Made by a program: the position numbers and the translations under genes. Positions 30,189 through 38,888 of a stretch of 51,817 nucleotides of DNA are shown here, piece after piece. Under the pieces are notes generated by a model. That model was given only the letters and a program-made list of their open reading frames with translations, ran no database searches and was not told the origin of the DNA. Position 1 is the first letter of the stretch. Every line of letters begins with the position of its first letter. Source of the stretch: Clostridia bacterium (GTDB lineage Bacteria; Bacillota; Clostridia; Christensenellales; Aristaeellaceae). The stretch covers positions 1 through 51,817 of the forward strand of contig JAFVVG010000027.1 of NCBI GenBank assembly GCA_017502305.1, in the 5' to 3' direction.

Positions 30189-30536
30189 GTGATGGACATC
30201 AAACTCCATACACGCACCGCCTTACTGGTGATAATGGCGGCTGTTGCTGTTGCAATGCTGTTCTATCGGCTGGAAAACTGGGTGCAGCATGAAGCAAATC
30301 CTCTGATGCTGTTGGTGATGCTTGGGATGATTCCAGCATGTGTGGTTATAAACACTGTGCAAATAGTGCAGGGAATCCGCAAGAAAGCCTGGCTATGGAT
30401 TGTTTTGAGTTCGATGGCGGCAATTGTATGTTTGCTGGGTATATATAACTACTGGAAGATCCCTTTTTGCCTGGAGTGCAACGGCGGAGTGACGAAGGCA
30501 GAACTGGGCTGGATGGCTCCGTGGTTTTTCCCATGA
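30189..30536 (+). CDS. Cassette gene: small membrane protein, candidate immunity protein (115 aa)
   Basis: About three membrane helices are visible (ALLVIMAAVAVAMLFY, PLMLLVMLGMIPACVVI, WLWIVLSSMAAIVCLLGIY), with a short basic loop GIRKKA and an extracytoplasmic-looking end containing CLEC. No family is recognised. Small membrane proteins next to double-glycine peptides are often the producer's immunity protein; that is an inference from position. The start is uncertain: CGGAGG is very close to GTG 30189 and ATG 30192, while the GGAG shared with cassette B's leader is further upstream. Confidence 0.6.
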   Translation: MMDIKLHTRTALLVIMAAVAVAMLFYRLENWVQHEANPLMLLVMLGMIPACVVINTVQIVQGIRKKAWLWIVLSSMAAIVCLLGIYNYWKIPFCLECNGGVTKAELGWMAPWFFP

Positions 30537-30539
30537 GAA

Positions 30540-30582
30540 AGTGTGTTTCCAAGGCGCGCTGAAGCGTTGCTTCAGCCATGCA
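30540..30582 (+). repeat. Rubrerythrin 3'-end repeat, copy R5 (strongly decayed)
   Basis: 28 of 43 positions match R1-R3 without gaps, the clearest part being AAGGCGCGCTGAAGCG. It starts 4 bases after the stop of the membrane-protein gene. It is followed by a terminator related to that after R3. Confidence 0.65.
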
Positions 30583-30611
30583 AAAAGCCAGTCAAATCAA
30601 GCCTGTTGAGA

Positions 30612-30644
30612 GAACCACCCAGATTGATGGGGTGGTTCTTTTTT
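30612..30644 (+). terminator. Terminator after R5, end of the cassette array
   Basis: GAACCACCC/GGGTGGTTC (30612-30620 with 30630-30638) is followed by TTTTTT. The preceding bases (AAGCCAGTCAAATCAAG) resemble those after R3 (AATCCAGTAAATCAAGG). Confidence 0.9.
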
Positions 30645-30667
30645 GCGTGCAGGCGCAAATGAAATGC

Positions 30668-30692
30668 CGGATGCGGAAAAGCTCCGCATCCG
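30668..30692 (-). terminator. Terminator of the giant BspA-like gene
   Basis: CGGATGCGGA/TCCGCATCCG (30668-30677 with 30683-30692) is a 10-bp perfect stem, followed on the minus strand by CATTTCATTT, a weak T tract. Confidence 0.65.
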
Positions 30693-30713
30693 ACAGGAAG
30701 GAAAAAGGGGGTG

Positions 30714-33700
30714 TTATTCTAACGCTTCTGCGTCCAGGGCGTAGAAGGAGATGCCGTGCTCGAGGGCATACGATTCCGCGCAGGAGCCCGTATAGCCCTC
30801 GATCCATTCCAAATCGATACAGCCCTCAAAGGCATCGTCGGCGATGTAGGTCACGCTGGCGGGAATATAGATATCCCACAGAATGACGTTGTTGGCAAAG
30901 GCGCAGCTGCCGATGCTCTGCAGGCCTTCGGGGCATGCAACAAAGTAGTAGATGCTGTCCTTGAAGGCTTCATCTTCGATGTAGGTCAGGGCGGCGGGAA
31001 GGGTGATGGTACCCCAGGTTTGCACAAGAACGCGGCAGGAAGCGGTGGCGCCGTCTGCGCTCTGGGCATATATGGTGGTTTCGCCGGGGCTGACGGCGAG
31101 TATACCGCCGAGGTTCGCGCTGTAATAAGCGACGCTCTCGTTATCGCTGCGCCAGGTCAGTGCGGAGGGGTCGATCTCCTGGCCGTCGAGGTAGGCCATA
31201 ATCCTGTAATACCAATCCACGCCGATCTCCAGATAGCCGATGTCCAGGGTAAGCTTGGAATTGCTGGTAACGGACACCGCGCAGGTGGCGCTGGCGCCGC
31301 TTTCGGTATAGGCGGTGATGATGGCGGTTCCGGCACCGACTGCGTAGACCATGCCGTCTTGGTAGTAGGCGACGTGTTCGTCCGAGGTGGACCAGAGGAG
31401 GGGAGCTTCCGGGAAAACCGTGGCGTTCAGGCTGCGTCCGTCGCCGACATGCATGACCAAATGATTGGTGCTGAGCTCCACACTGGTAATATCGGCCAGA
31501 TCCTCGTATACGATGACGTCGAATTCGCAGCGGAGACCATTGGCGGTGGTGACAGCGGCGCGGGCAGTGCCTGCGTTGCAGCCCAGCAGCACACCGTTTT
31601 CAATAATGGCTATGCCGGGGGTGTTGTTCCAATGCCATGTTACCTGGGTGATGGTCGTATCCGCCGGTTCGAAAACAGGCTGCAGCGCAATCTGCTGGCC
31701 CACCTGAACAAAGATCCTATCCATCGAGACGGAGGTGGGCAGAATGTCGTCGGGTCCTACAAAGATGGCGCCGTGGGCGTTGGCCCAGGCCTGGGCGGCG
31801 GAACCTTCCGCACCGTGAATCAGCAGCTGAGGCGTTATGGCAAAAGCGGTTTCATCCAGCTGGATGCTGTTGTTGCCGATGAACACCTTCCCCAGGGGAC
31901 AGCTCTCAAAGGCATGGGCATTCAGCCTGGTCACAGCGGTGGTGAGTGTCGCCTCCTTCAGATTGGCACAACCGCGGAAGGCGCCCTCGTCAATGAGAAT
32001 ATCGCCGGTCTGCGGGAAAACAATGTTTTCCAGCGTACTGCTGCTGGCGGCGTGCTTGCCGAAGGAAACCAGGGTAGAGGGGATTGTCAGATGGCGGATG
32101 CGGCTGTTGCTCATGGCGTTGGGACCCACCACCAGGGTGCCTTCGGGAATGGCGAAGGCCTCATCCTTTTTGCCGGCGGGATACAGAAGCAGCTGAGTGC
32201 TGTCCTTGCTGTACAGTACGCCGTCCGCGGAGGCGTAGTAAGGATTGCTTTCCGCCGCCTGAAGGCTTTCCAGACCGGTGCAGCCCACAAAGGTATGTGC
32301 GGCAATCTCGGTAATGCCGGCATGGATGCTGATGTCCTTCAGCGAGGAACAATAGGCAAAGGTATAGCCTTCCAGCCTGGTGACGCTTTCCGGAATGGTG
32401 ATGCCGGAGAGATGGCCACAGCCATGGAACGCGCCGGCGCCAAGGGTGCTGAGACTGCCGGGCAGGGTGACGCTTTCCAGCCACTGGCAGTCGCGGAAGG
32501 CATCGCTGCCGATGAAGGTGAGGGTAACGGGCAAGGTGACGTGGACAAGATATTTGCCCTCAAAGGCGCGATCGCCGATGCCCACAACGTTCTGACCGCC
32601 CAGGGTGGCTGGGATGTCGAGCTGCGCCACCTCGCCGGTGATGCCGGTGATTACCGCGCCGTCTTCTGTGAGCGTGTAATCAAGCAGGTCATCAATGCCG
32701 GTGGCGTAATTGCTTTCTAACCAGATAGCGTACAGGTCAATGGTTTCCGCCGTGGGCGTGTAGGAATAGCTGCCTGTCCAGTTTTTCGCGTAATCCGCCC
32801 ATTCAGAGAAGGAATAGCCATAGCGGCCGGGCGTGGGAAGATAGAAAATGCTTTCGCCCATAGGAACCCGCATGGTGGCGATTTCCGTGCCGCCCATGGT
32901 GTGGAAAACGATGGTGCACATCACAGGGGTATACTCGGCGCCGTTGTAATAGGCCCAGTCCTGCGCCAGGGTATAGTTGTCGCCGGTAAGCGATACGGTG
33001 GAGAAACCGGCGAAGCAGCCGGAGGAGATGCTCAGCACAGGCTTGCCCTCGATATAAGAGGGGATGTAGGCCGGCATGGTCTGGTCAAGGTATTCTGTCA
33101 GCTGCACGCCGTTATCGAAAGGCTCCCAACGGTAGGCGCTGGTACGCACGGCATACAGCGTCAGGTCCGCGGCGGGCATCTTGTTGTTTTCAAAATCCCA
33201 CAGATCATCCGCGCTGCCGGTGGCGGACCAGCCCAGCATCAATTCACCCTTCCGGCTCATGTCGGAATCATCGGGCAGGATGGCGGAATCAATCAGATCG
33301 CCTTCCATCAGGTCAAAGGCGGCCAGGGTTTCCTGCCCATCCACAAAGCGAACCGCGTGCGCGTTGTAGAGCATATCCCGGCTGTTCAGCCAGGCAAGGA
33401 GCACGGGCGCCTGCGCAGGGCCGGAAACGGCTATGCGATGCAGGCCGGTGAAGGCGTCGTCGGCAATATCCAGCGGATCGCTGCCGAAATGAACGGTTTC
33501 GATTTCGCAGCCCATGCCGATGGTCTCGGAGGCCAGGGCAACGAGGCTCTGGGGCAGCGTCAGGTTTTTGAGGTGCTGCGTGAAAAGGAACGCATGGGAA
33601 GCGATGGCTGATGTTCCTTCCGGCACGGTGTAGCTTTCACCTTCACGGGCGGAGGGATAGCAAATGAGCAGTCCGTCCGAGGTAAACAGCACGCCGTCTT

Positions 33701-36700
33701 TGGCATAGAAGGAAGGATTGTCCTCTGCTACGGTGATGGACGTGAGCTGCGTCGCTTGGGCAAAGGCGCCCTGGGCAATGGTTCGTACCGAGGCGGGAAT
33801 ATGCAGCTGCTTTACCTGCCGTGGCACACAACCTCCACCCAGACCGATGACCGGCTGTCCGTTATACACAGCGGGGATCTCGGCGAAGTCCTCGGGGGCG
33901 ACCATGCTGTCCAGGATCACGCCGCCATCTCCGGGTATCACGATGCTCGCCAGGTGCCTTTCCCACTTGGCAAACAGAAGCAGGTTTTCCTGGGGCATCT
34001 TGTCGCTGGCGAAGTCCCAGGGCTCCTTGCCGTCAGGATCCTTATACCAGCCGGCAAACTGATAGTTGGTCAGGGAGGGCTTGGCGGGGGCTTTCAGCAG
34101 CGTACCGCTGTATACACTGTCCTGCTGGTGAATGGATTGGCTGCCCTTGGGCGGATTGATGCAGTAAGTCACCATCAGCAGCTTGCTGTCGATGGGGAGA
34201 AGCAGCACGGGGCAATAGCCCAGCTGGTCAAATATTCCCTGGATAAAGACGCTCTCCTCATCGGCGTAGATAGTGCCATCGGTGTGCCACCACAGGTTGT
34301 CATACATTTCTGTATCGGTGGTCATGTCGTTGTTGCGCACGGTGAGGATGCCCCAGGGCGTGCCGGAGAGCGCGCTGCCGGGCAGATGCTTCAGCGTGGC
34401 GGGGAGATCCACCGATACCAGACCGCTGTAGCGGAAGGCATCCTCGCCGATGGTCTCCAGACCCTCGTTGAAGGTGATGTTCTGGAGATTTTCGCACTGC
34501 TGGAAGGCGCTGGCACCTATGGACCGCATGCTGGAGGGCAGAACAACGCTGCGCAGTGCGCTGCACCAGGTGAAGGCGTCATCCCCAATGGAAGCAAGAC
34601 CTTCGGGAAGGGTGATTTCCGCAAGCGCGGAACAGGAGCTGAAGGCGCTGTCGCCAATGGTAGTAACGCCTGCGGGAATATTGATGGATTTCAAGGCGTC
34701 GCAGCCGCTGAAGGCCTCGCTGCCGATGCTGGTCACCTGGGCAGGAAGTTCTGCGGTTTCCAGCACATCGCACACCCACAGAAGCTTCGGCGCGATTTCC
34801 GTCAGGCCGGAGGGAAGTTTGATGGATTCCAGCTTCCGGCACCAGCCGAAGGCGCCCTGACCGATGGTCACAACGGTCTCGGGTACCTCGATGGAGGTGA
34901 AACCGGTACCGTGAAAGGCGTTCGAACTGATTTCCGTCAGCTCTTCAGGCCACACAACCTCAGCCAAGGTTTCTGTACCAGAGAACAGCCCTGAAGGTAC
35001 TTTGGTCAGTTTGGGGTCAAGGGTGGCTTTCGTCAGGTTCGGGCAGCTGGCGAAGACACCGGATCCCCATGTTTGGGCGCCGGGGGAAATATATATTTCT
35101 TCAAGACCAGTAAAGGAGAAAGCATAGTCGTTGAACTGAACACCATCGGGATAATCCAAGGTGCGCAGGCCGGTGCATTCGTAGAAAGCGTAATTGCCGA
35201 CTGTCTTCAGGGAGTCCGGCAGGATGATCTCCGTCAGGCCGGTGCAGGCATCGAAAGCACTGGCGCCGATGGTCTCCAGGCCTTCGCTGAAGGTGATCTT
35301 TTCCAACTCGGCACAGTCCGAGAAGGCATAGGCATCGATGGTCTTCACCGAGGAGGGGATGGTGATTTCCCGCACACTGGGCAGCCTGATGTGCTCGTAT
35401 TGGGTGGAATACTGACCGTAGAAGGCCTGGGAGCCAATGGACTCCACCGTGGGCGAGATGACCCAGTTCACATCCCGGGTAGACAGGCCGATGAAGTTGC
35501 CTGCTTCGGTAATGCTGGTGCAGCCGTAGCCCAGCTCCACCGTCACGCTGCCGCAGCCCGCAAAGGTCTCTGCGTCATGATAAACGTTGCCGGCGCTGTC
35601 GGTGGGCGTGATGTAGAAGTGATCTTCAAAGTAGGGGGTGCGAACGGAACCTGGCAGCCGCACCAGCTCCAGGGCGGGACAGTTGAAGAACACACCCTTG
35701 TAGAGCTCCAGGGCCGTCTTGGTTGCGGTTACGTTCCGCAGGGTGGAGCAGTTCCAGACCTTGTAGGGATTTTCTATTTCCGCGTCGATAGGGCGGTTGT
35801 TGAAAGAGTTGATCAGGGAGTACTTCACCTTGACGGTCCAGCGCTCGTCGCTGGGGGTGGCAAGGTTGAAGCTGTTGTTATACTCGTTACAGGGGCAGAT
35901 GGTGAAGGAGCTCAGCGCGGGGCAGAAGTTCAGGCTGTTTTCCACAAAGGGGCAGGATTCCGCCTCGATGATCAGCGTCTTCAGCGAGGAGCAGTAATTC
36001 AGCACATTGTCCAGCCTGACGACGCCGCCTGCTTTGATGGTCAGGGTTTCCAGGCTTGTGAGGGAGTTCAGGGCGCCGTAGGTGTTCAGATCCAGGTCGC
36101 CGCCGGCCTCGATGGTCAGGGCTGTCAGGTTGGGGCAATTGTTGAAGCCCTGCAGCGTCAGATCGCCATCGGAGACAATGGATGCGCTTGTCAGGGCGGG
36201 AAGGTTGTTGAATCCATAGACAGAGGCAACGTTGGTCAGCGTAACTGTCTCAAGGCAGGAAACGTCGCTGAAGCCGGAAACGGAATCAACATTGGTCAGC
36301 GTTACCTCGCGGGTGGTGACTTTCTCGGCAGTGATGGAGCCTGCGTCGGCAATGTTGATATTGGCGATCTTGCTGCCCTTCAACTCGATCGTTTCGATAT
36401 TTGAGCCCCAGGTGACCTTGTAGGGGTATTCGTAGGAGAGCGTAACCTTTTTCAGCCCGTCGGGAAGCACAAGTTCGCCAATGTTTGAGCCGTAGGACAA
36501 ATTGACCTCGGTGACCTTTACCTGTGTGGGAGGCGCATACTCCACGCGCTCATACAGGGACGTGGTTGTGCCGTTTGCGTTGGTGATATAGCCGGCGTAC
36601 AGGTACTGGATGTCGGAATAGGTGAGGTATTCCGGCAGCGTATAGGCCACAGGTCCCGAGGGGCCGATGGAAGCAACGTACTCGTAATACGGGCTGTTGC

Positions 36701-38708
36701 TGGATTGGGTATAGACACTATTGCTCTGGATGCCGGAGAAAACGCCCGACTTGCTGACGACATACCAGGAACCCTCGGGAAGGGGGTAAAGCACATTCTG
36801 GATGCCAGGGAAGCCGCTGGGGGTCAGGTCCGGGTTGGGGATAGGCGCATAGGGCAAATTGCCGGTGATGCCGCCGGGCACGGGGGTGGACATATTGCCG
36901 CCAGAGGGCGGGGTAGGGGTGGACATGGGGTTGGGCGTGGGCGTGCTGGGCTCGTCCCAGATCGGTTCCCAGGCGGCAAATAACTGCAGGAAATCTCTCT
37001 CCAGGGGCGCTTGCAGATCGAAAATGTTTTTCAGCGCAGCGTCTGTATACCAGCCCTTGAATAAGTATCCCTCGCGCGAGGGCTTTTCCAGGTAACCGAT
37101 GGGCTGCCCCTTGGAATAAACTTCTGATTCGGGATAGTCGCAGTCAACGCTGGTAACGAACTGCACAGTGCACGCGCCCTCGTAGGTACAGCGATCCTGC
37201 ACCTTTTTCTCAAGACCTTCCAGGTGCCAGCGCTTGATCACATTCTGATAATTGTATATGTTGCCGCCGAACTTGATTTCCTGTATTTTGGTTGTGATCA
37301 ACCCGATATAGAAATCGATGGAAACCTCGACGCCTACATCCACATTGAAGCAATAGGGGGCGGCGCTGGTGTACTTCGCCTCGGCAAAGAAGCCGGCGTT
37401 TGCTTCGAAGCCGGTGATTTTCGCACGCACTTTTCCCCAGCCCAGCGTCAATGCCAGATCGGGTGCTATGCCGCAGCGTACTTTGCCGGTTATCTCGCAG
37501 GAGTTCACCAGGGGATTTGATTTGAAATCGCTGTCGAGGCCCTCCTCCTGTGACCAGGAGGTATAGCCAGTGGTTGTAAGCTCGGCAGAAATCTTCAGCT
37601 CGCCCTTTATGTCATAATACAGGTAGAAAAAAACCGTACCGTTGATTATCGGATTGCCGACCAGCGGCGCCTCTCCAAGGAAAAATTTTTCGGGATCATC
37701 AGAATCGGTTCTGTTAGCTGCTTCGCCGACAATGGACACATCAATGGCGAGTCTGACATCAGTATTGAACGAGTAACTGTTAATGGACATAAACGAATAG
37801 TCAACGCTTACGGAAGACGAAAAAGTTGTTCCGAAAACACCTTCAATAGACAGATGATCGTTGATCTTTTTATTTATCTTCATCGTCAGGGGAAGGGTGG
37901 CGGAAGTCGATGCTACACTACGGGATGCTGCCTGGGGAATGACAGTAACGCCTTCGGCGGGAACGAAATTTGTCATATCCGCCTGAAGCTGGATGTTCTC
38001 CGCCCGATAGCTGGCAACGGCCTCCACAAAGGGAAGCTCGGTGACAGAAGCCACTACGCCGGCCCCCCTGTTGAACAGCGAAAGCACCTGAACCGCGTAG
38101 CCTGCGGGGAAGGTGTCGCAGGGAGGAAGGTAGACCTTGCCGCCTGCCTGAAGAAGCGAGGCAAAGGGCTGGCTCACCTGCAGCCTGTCGCCGATCAGGA
38201 TCCATTGCGTCGGGGCCATTTCAGAAAGGTCGAGCACGCCGTCCATGAAATCAAGCTCCGAAAGAACGGCCGTCGTCATGCCTTTGCGCTCTGCAAAGGC
38301 CAGGGCCTGGGAACCGTGAAAAGCGGAAACGGTGAGATGGTCCATCCCGGGGAAGGCCGTATCGGCAATGGAGGTAACCGTAACGGGAATGGTCACGCTG
38401 GTCAGCGATGTATGCTGCGCAAAGGCATTCTCGCCGATGGCGCTGACCCATGCGCCGTCAACGCTCAGGGGGAGCGTGAGCCCGGAAACGGACGTATCCG
38501 TATGGCCCAGAATCTCCGCGGTGCCGTCGGGCAAAAGGTTATACAGCCATCCGTTGCCGCCGGAGACGGTTTTCGCTGCCGCCGGGGCCTCTTCCGCCTG
38601 GGCATGATAAATGATCTGCATGCCGCCTGCAAAGGGCACGCAGCCCAGGGTCAGACACAGGGCCAGAATGATGCAGATTACGGATTTCAGAATGCGAAGG
38701 TGGTTCAT
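30714..38708 (-). CDS. Giant secreted BspA-like leucine-rich-repeat protein with InlB-type and Ig-like repeats (2664 aa)
   Basis: This is a very large exported protein. A signal peptide covers about 1-38, then a short LRR_5 (BspA-type) block to about 180 and a beta-rich region to about 500. An InlB/Listeria-Bacteroides repeat lies at about 510-585 (EGYLFKGWYTDAALKNIFD). A Pro/Thr-rich linker at about 590-640 is followed by long LRR_5 arrays at about 740-1500 and 2010-2290 (units such as IGSDAFRDCQWLESVTLPGS). Further InlB-type units lie near 1513, 1786 and 1933. Two or three Ig-like BIG_2 units lie at about 2330-2560, with a last LRR cap. No LPxTG or membrane anchor is visible. Such proteins act in adhesion to host or substrate. 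AGGAGG precedes the ATG. Confidence 0.92.
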   Translation of the reverse strand: MNHLRILKSVICIILALCLTLGCVPFAGGMQIIYHAQAEEAPAAAKTVSGGNGWLYNLLPDGTAEILGHTDTSVSGLTLPLSVDGAWVSAIGENAFAQHTSLTSVTIPVTVTSIADTAFPGMDHLTVSAFHGSQALAFAERKGMTTAVLSELDFMDGVLDLSEMAPTQWILIGDRLQVSQPFASLLQAGGKVYLPPCDTFPAGYAVQVLSLFNRGAGVVASVTELPFVEAVASYRAENIQLQADMTNFVPAEGVTVIPQAASRSVASTSATLPLTMKINKKINDHLSIEGVFGTTFSSSVSVDYSFMSINSYSFNTDVRLAIDVSIVGEAANRTDSDDPEKFFLGEAPLVGNPIINGTVFFYLYYDIKGELKISAELTTTGYTSWSQEEGLDSDFKSNPLVNSCEITGKVRCGIAPDLALTLGWGKVRAKITGFEANAGFFAEAKYTSAAPYCFNVDVGVEVSIDFYIGLITTKIQEIKFGGNIYNYQNVIKRWHLEGLEKKVQDRCTYEGACTVQFVTSVDCDYPESEVYSKGQPIGYLEKPSREGYLFKGWYTDAALKNIFDLQAPLERDFLQLFAAWEPIWDEPSTPTPNPMSTPTPPSGGNMSTPVPGGITGNLPYAPIPNPDLTPSGFPGIQNVLYPLPEGSWYVVSKSGVFSGIQSNSVYTQSSNSPYYEYVASIGPSGPVAYTLPEYLTYSDIQYLYAGYITNANGTTTSLYERVEYAPPTQVKVTEVNLSYGSNIGELVLPDGLKKVTLSYEYPYKVTWGSNIETIELKGSKIANINIADAGSITAEKVTTREVTLTNVDSVSGFSDVSCLETVTLTNVASVYGFNNLPALTSASIVSDGDLTLQGFNNCPNLTALTIEAGGDLDLNTYGALNSLTSLETLTIKAGGVVRLDNVLNYCSSLKTLIIEAESCPFVENSLNFCPALSSFTICPCNEYNNSFNLATPSDERWTVKVKYSLINSFNNRPIDAEIENPYKVWNCSTLRNVTATKTALELYKGVFFNCPALELVRLPGSVRTPYFEDHFYITPTDSAGNVYHDAETFAGCGSVTVELGYGCTSITEAGNFIGLSTRDVNWVISPTVESIGSQAFYGQYSTQYEHIRLPSVREITIPSSVKTIDAYAFSDCAELEKITFSEGLETIGASAFDACTGLTEIILPDSLKTVGNYAFYECTGLRTLDYPDGVQFNDYAFSFTGLEEIYISPGAQTWGSGVFASCPNLTKATLDPKLTKVPSGLFSGTETLAEVVWPEELTEISSNAFHGTGFTSIEVPETVVTIGQGAFGWCRKLESIKLPSGLTEIAPKLLWVCDVLETAELPAQVTSIGSEAFSGCDALKSINIPAGVTTIGDSAFSSCSALAEITLPEGLASIGDDAFTWCSALRSVVLPSSMRSIGASAFQQCENLQNITFNEGLETIGEDAFRYSGLVSVDLPATLKHLPGSALSGTPWGILTVRNNDMTTDTEMYDNLWWHTDGTIYADEESVFIQGIFDQLGYCPVLLLPIDSKLLMVTYCINPPKGSQSIHQQDSVYSGTLLKAPAKPSLTNYQFAGWYKDPDGKEPWDFASDKMPQENLLLFAKWERHLASIVIPGDGGVILDSMVAPEDFAEIPAVYNGQPVIGLGGGCVPRQVKQLHIPASVRTIAQGAFAQATQLTSITVAEDNPSFYAKDGVLFTSDGLLICYPSAREGESYTVPEGTSAIASHAFLFTQHLKNLTLPQSLVALASETIGMGCEIETVHFGSDPLDIADDAFTGLHRIAVSGPAQAPVLLAWLNSRDMLYNAHAVRFVDGQETLAAFDLMEGDLIDSAILPDDSDMSRKGELMLGWSATGSADDLWDFENNKMPAADLTLYAVRTSAYRWEPFDNGVQLTEYLDQTMPAYIPSYIEGKPVLSISSGCFAGFSTVSLTGDNYTLAQDWAYYNGAEYTPVMCTIVFHTMGGTEIATMRVPMGESIFYLPTPGRYGYSFSEWADYAKNWTGSYSYTPTAETIDLYAIWLESNYATGIDDLLDYTLTEDGAVITGITGEVAQLDIPATLGGQNVVGIGDRAFEGKYLVHVTLPVTLTFIGSDAFRDCQWLESVTLPGSLSTLGAGAFHGCGHLSGITIPESVTRLEGYTFAYCSSLKDISIHAGITEIAAHTFVGCTGLESLQAAESNPYYASADGVLYSKDSTQLLLYPAGKKDEAFAIPEGTLVVGPNAMSNSRIRHLTIPSTLVSFGKHAASSSTLENIVFPQTGDILIDEGAFRGCANLKEATLTTAVTRLNAHAFESCPLGKVFIGNNSIQLDETAFAITPQLLIHGAEGSAAQAWANAHGAIFVGPDDILPTSVSMDRIFVQVGQQIALQPVFEPADTTITQVTWHWNNTPGIAIIENGVLLGCNAGTARAAVTTANGLRCEFDVIVYEDLADITSVELSTNHLVMHVGDGRSLNATVFPEAPLLWSTSDEHVAYYQDGMVYAVGAGTAIITAYTESGASATCAVSVTSNSKLTLDIGYLEIGVDWYYRIMAYLDGQEIDPSALTWRSDNESVAYYSANLGGILAVSPGETTIYAQSADGATASCRVLVQTWGTITLPAALTYIEDEAFKDSIYYFVACPEGLQSIGSCAFANNVILWDIYIPASVTYIADDAFEGCIDLEWIEGYTGSCAESYALEHGISFYALDAEALE

Positions 38709-38756
38709 TGAAAAAGCCTCCTGAAGATATTCTGCTGACGAACATAATCTTTTGTT

Positions 38757-38786
38757 ATTTTACACCCGGGCAATTGACTGTGTCAA
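38757..38786 (-). promoter_or_regulatory. Promoter of the giant BspA-like gene
   Basis: TTGACA (38781-38786) and TAAAAT (38757-38762) are separated by 18 bp on the minus strand, about 50 bases before the ATG. Confidence 0.82.
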
Positions 38787-38824
38787 CAAAACGACGGAGA
38801 AAATGCTGCGAAACAGCGCCCGCA

Positions 38825-38854
38825 TTGACACTGGAAAAGGCCATGGGGTATAAT
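38825..38854 (+). promoter_or_regulatory. Promoter of the CotH-type gene
   Basis: TTGACA (38825-38830) and TATAAT (38849-38854) are separated by 18 bp. It is divergent from the giant-gene promoter, 38 bases away. Confidence 0.9.
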
Positions 38855-38888
38855 GGAAATATGAATTGATATTCGGAGGTGCATGCGG

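Noticed and set aside
27509..30582. CRISPR array
   Set aside because: Repeats are 43 bp but the spacers are 280-860 bp of coding sequence, repeats match a cellular gene, and no cas genes are present.
27009..30650. Complete integrative or conjugative element
   Set aside because: No integrase, relaxase, transposase or replication gene was found between the repeats.
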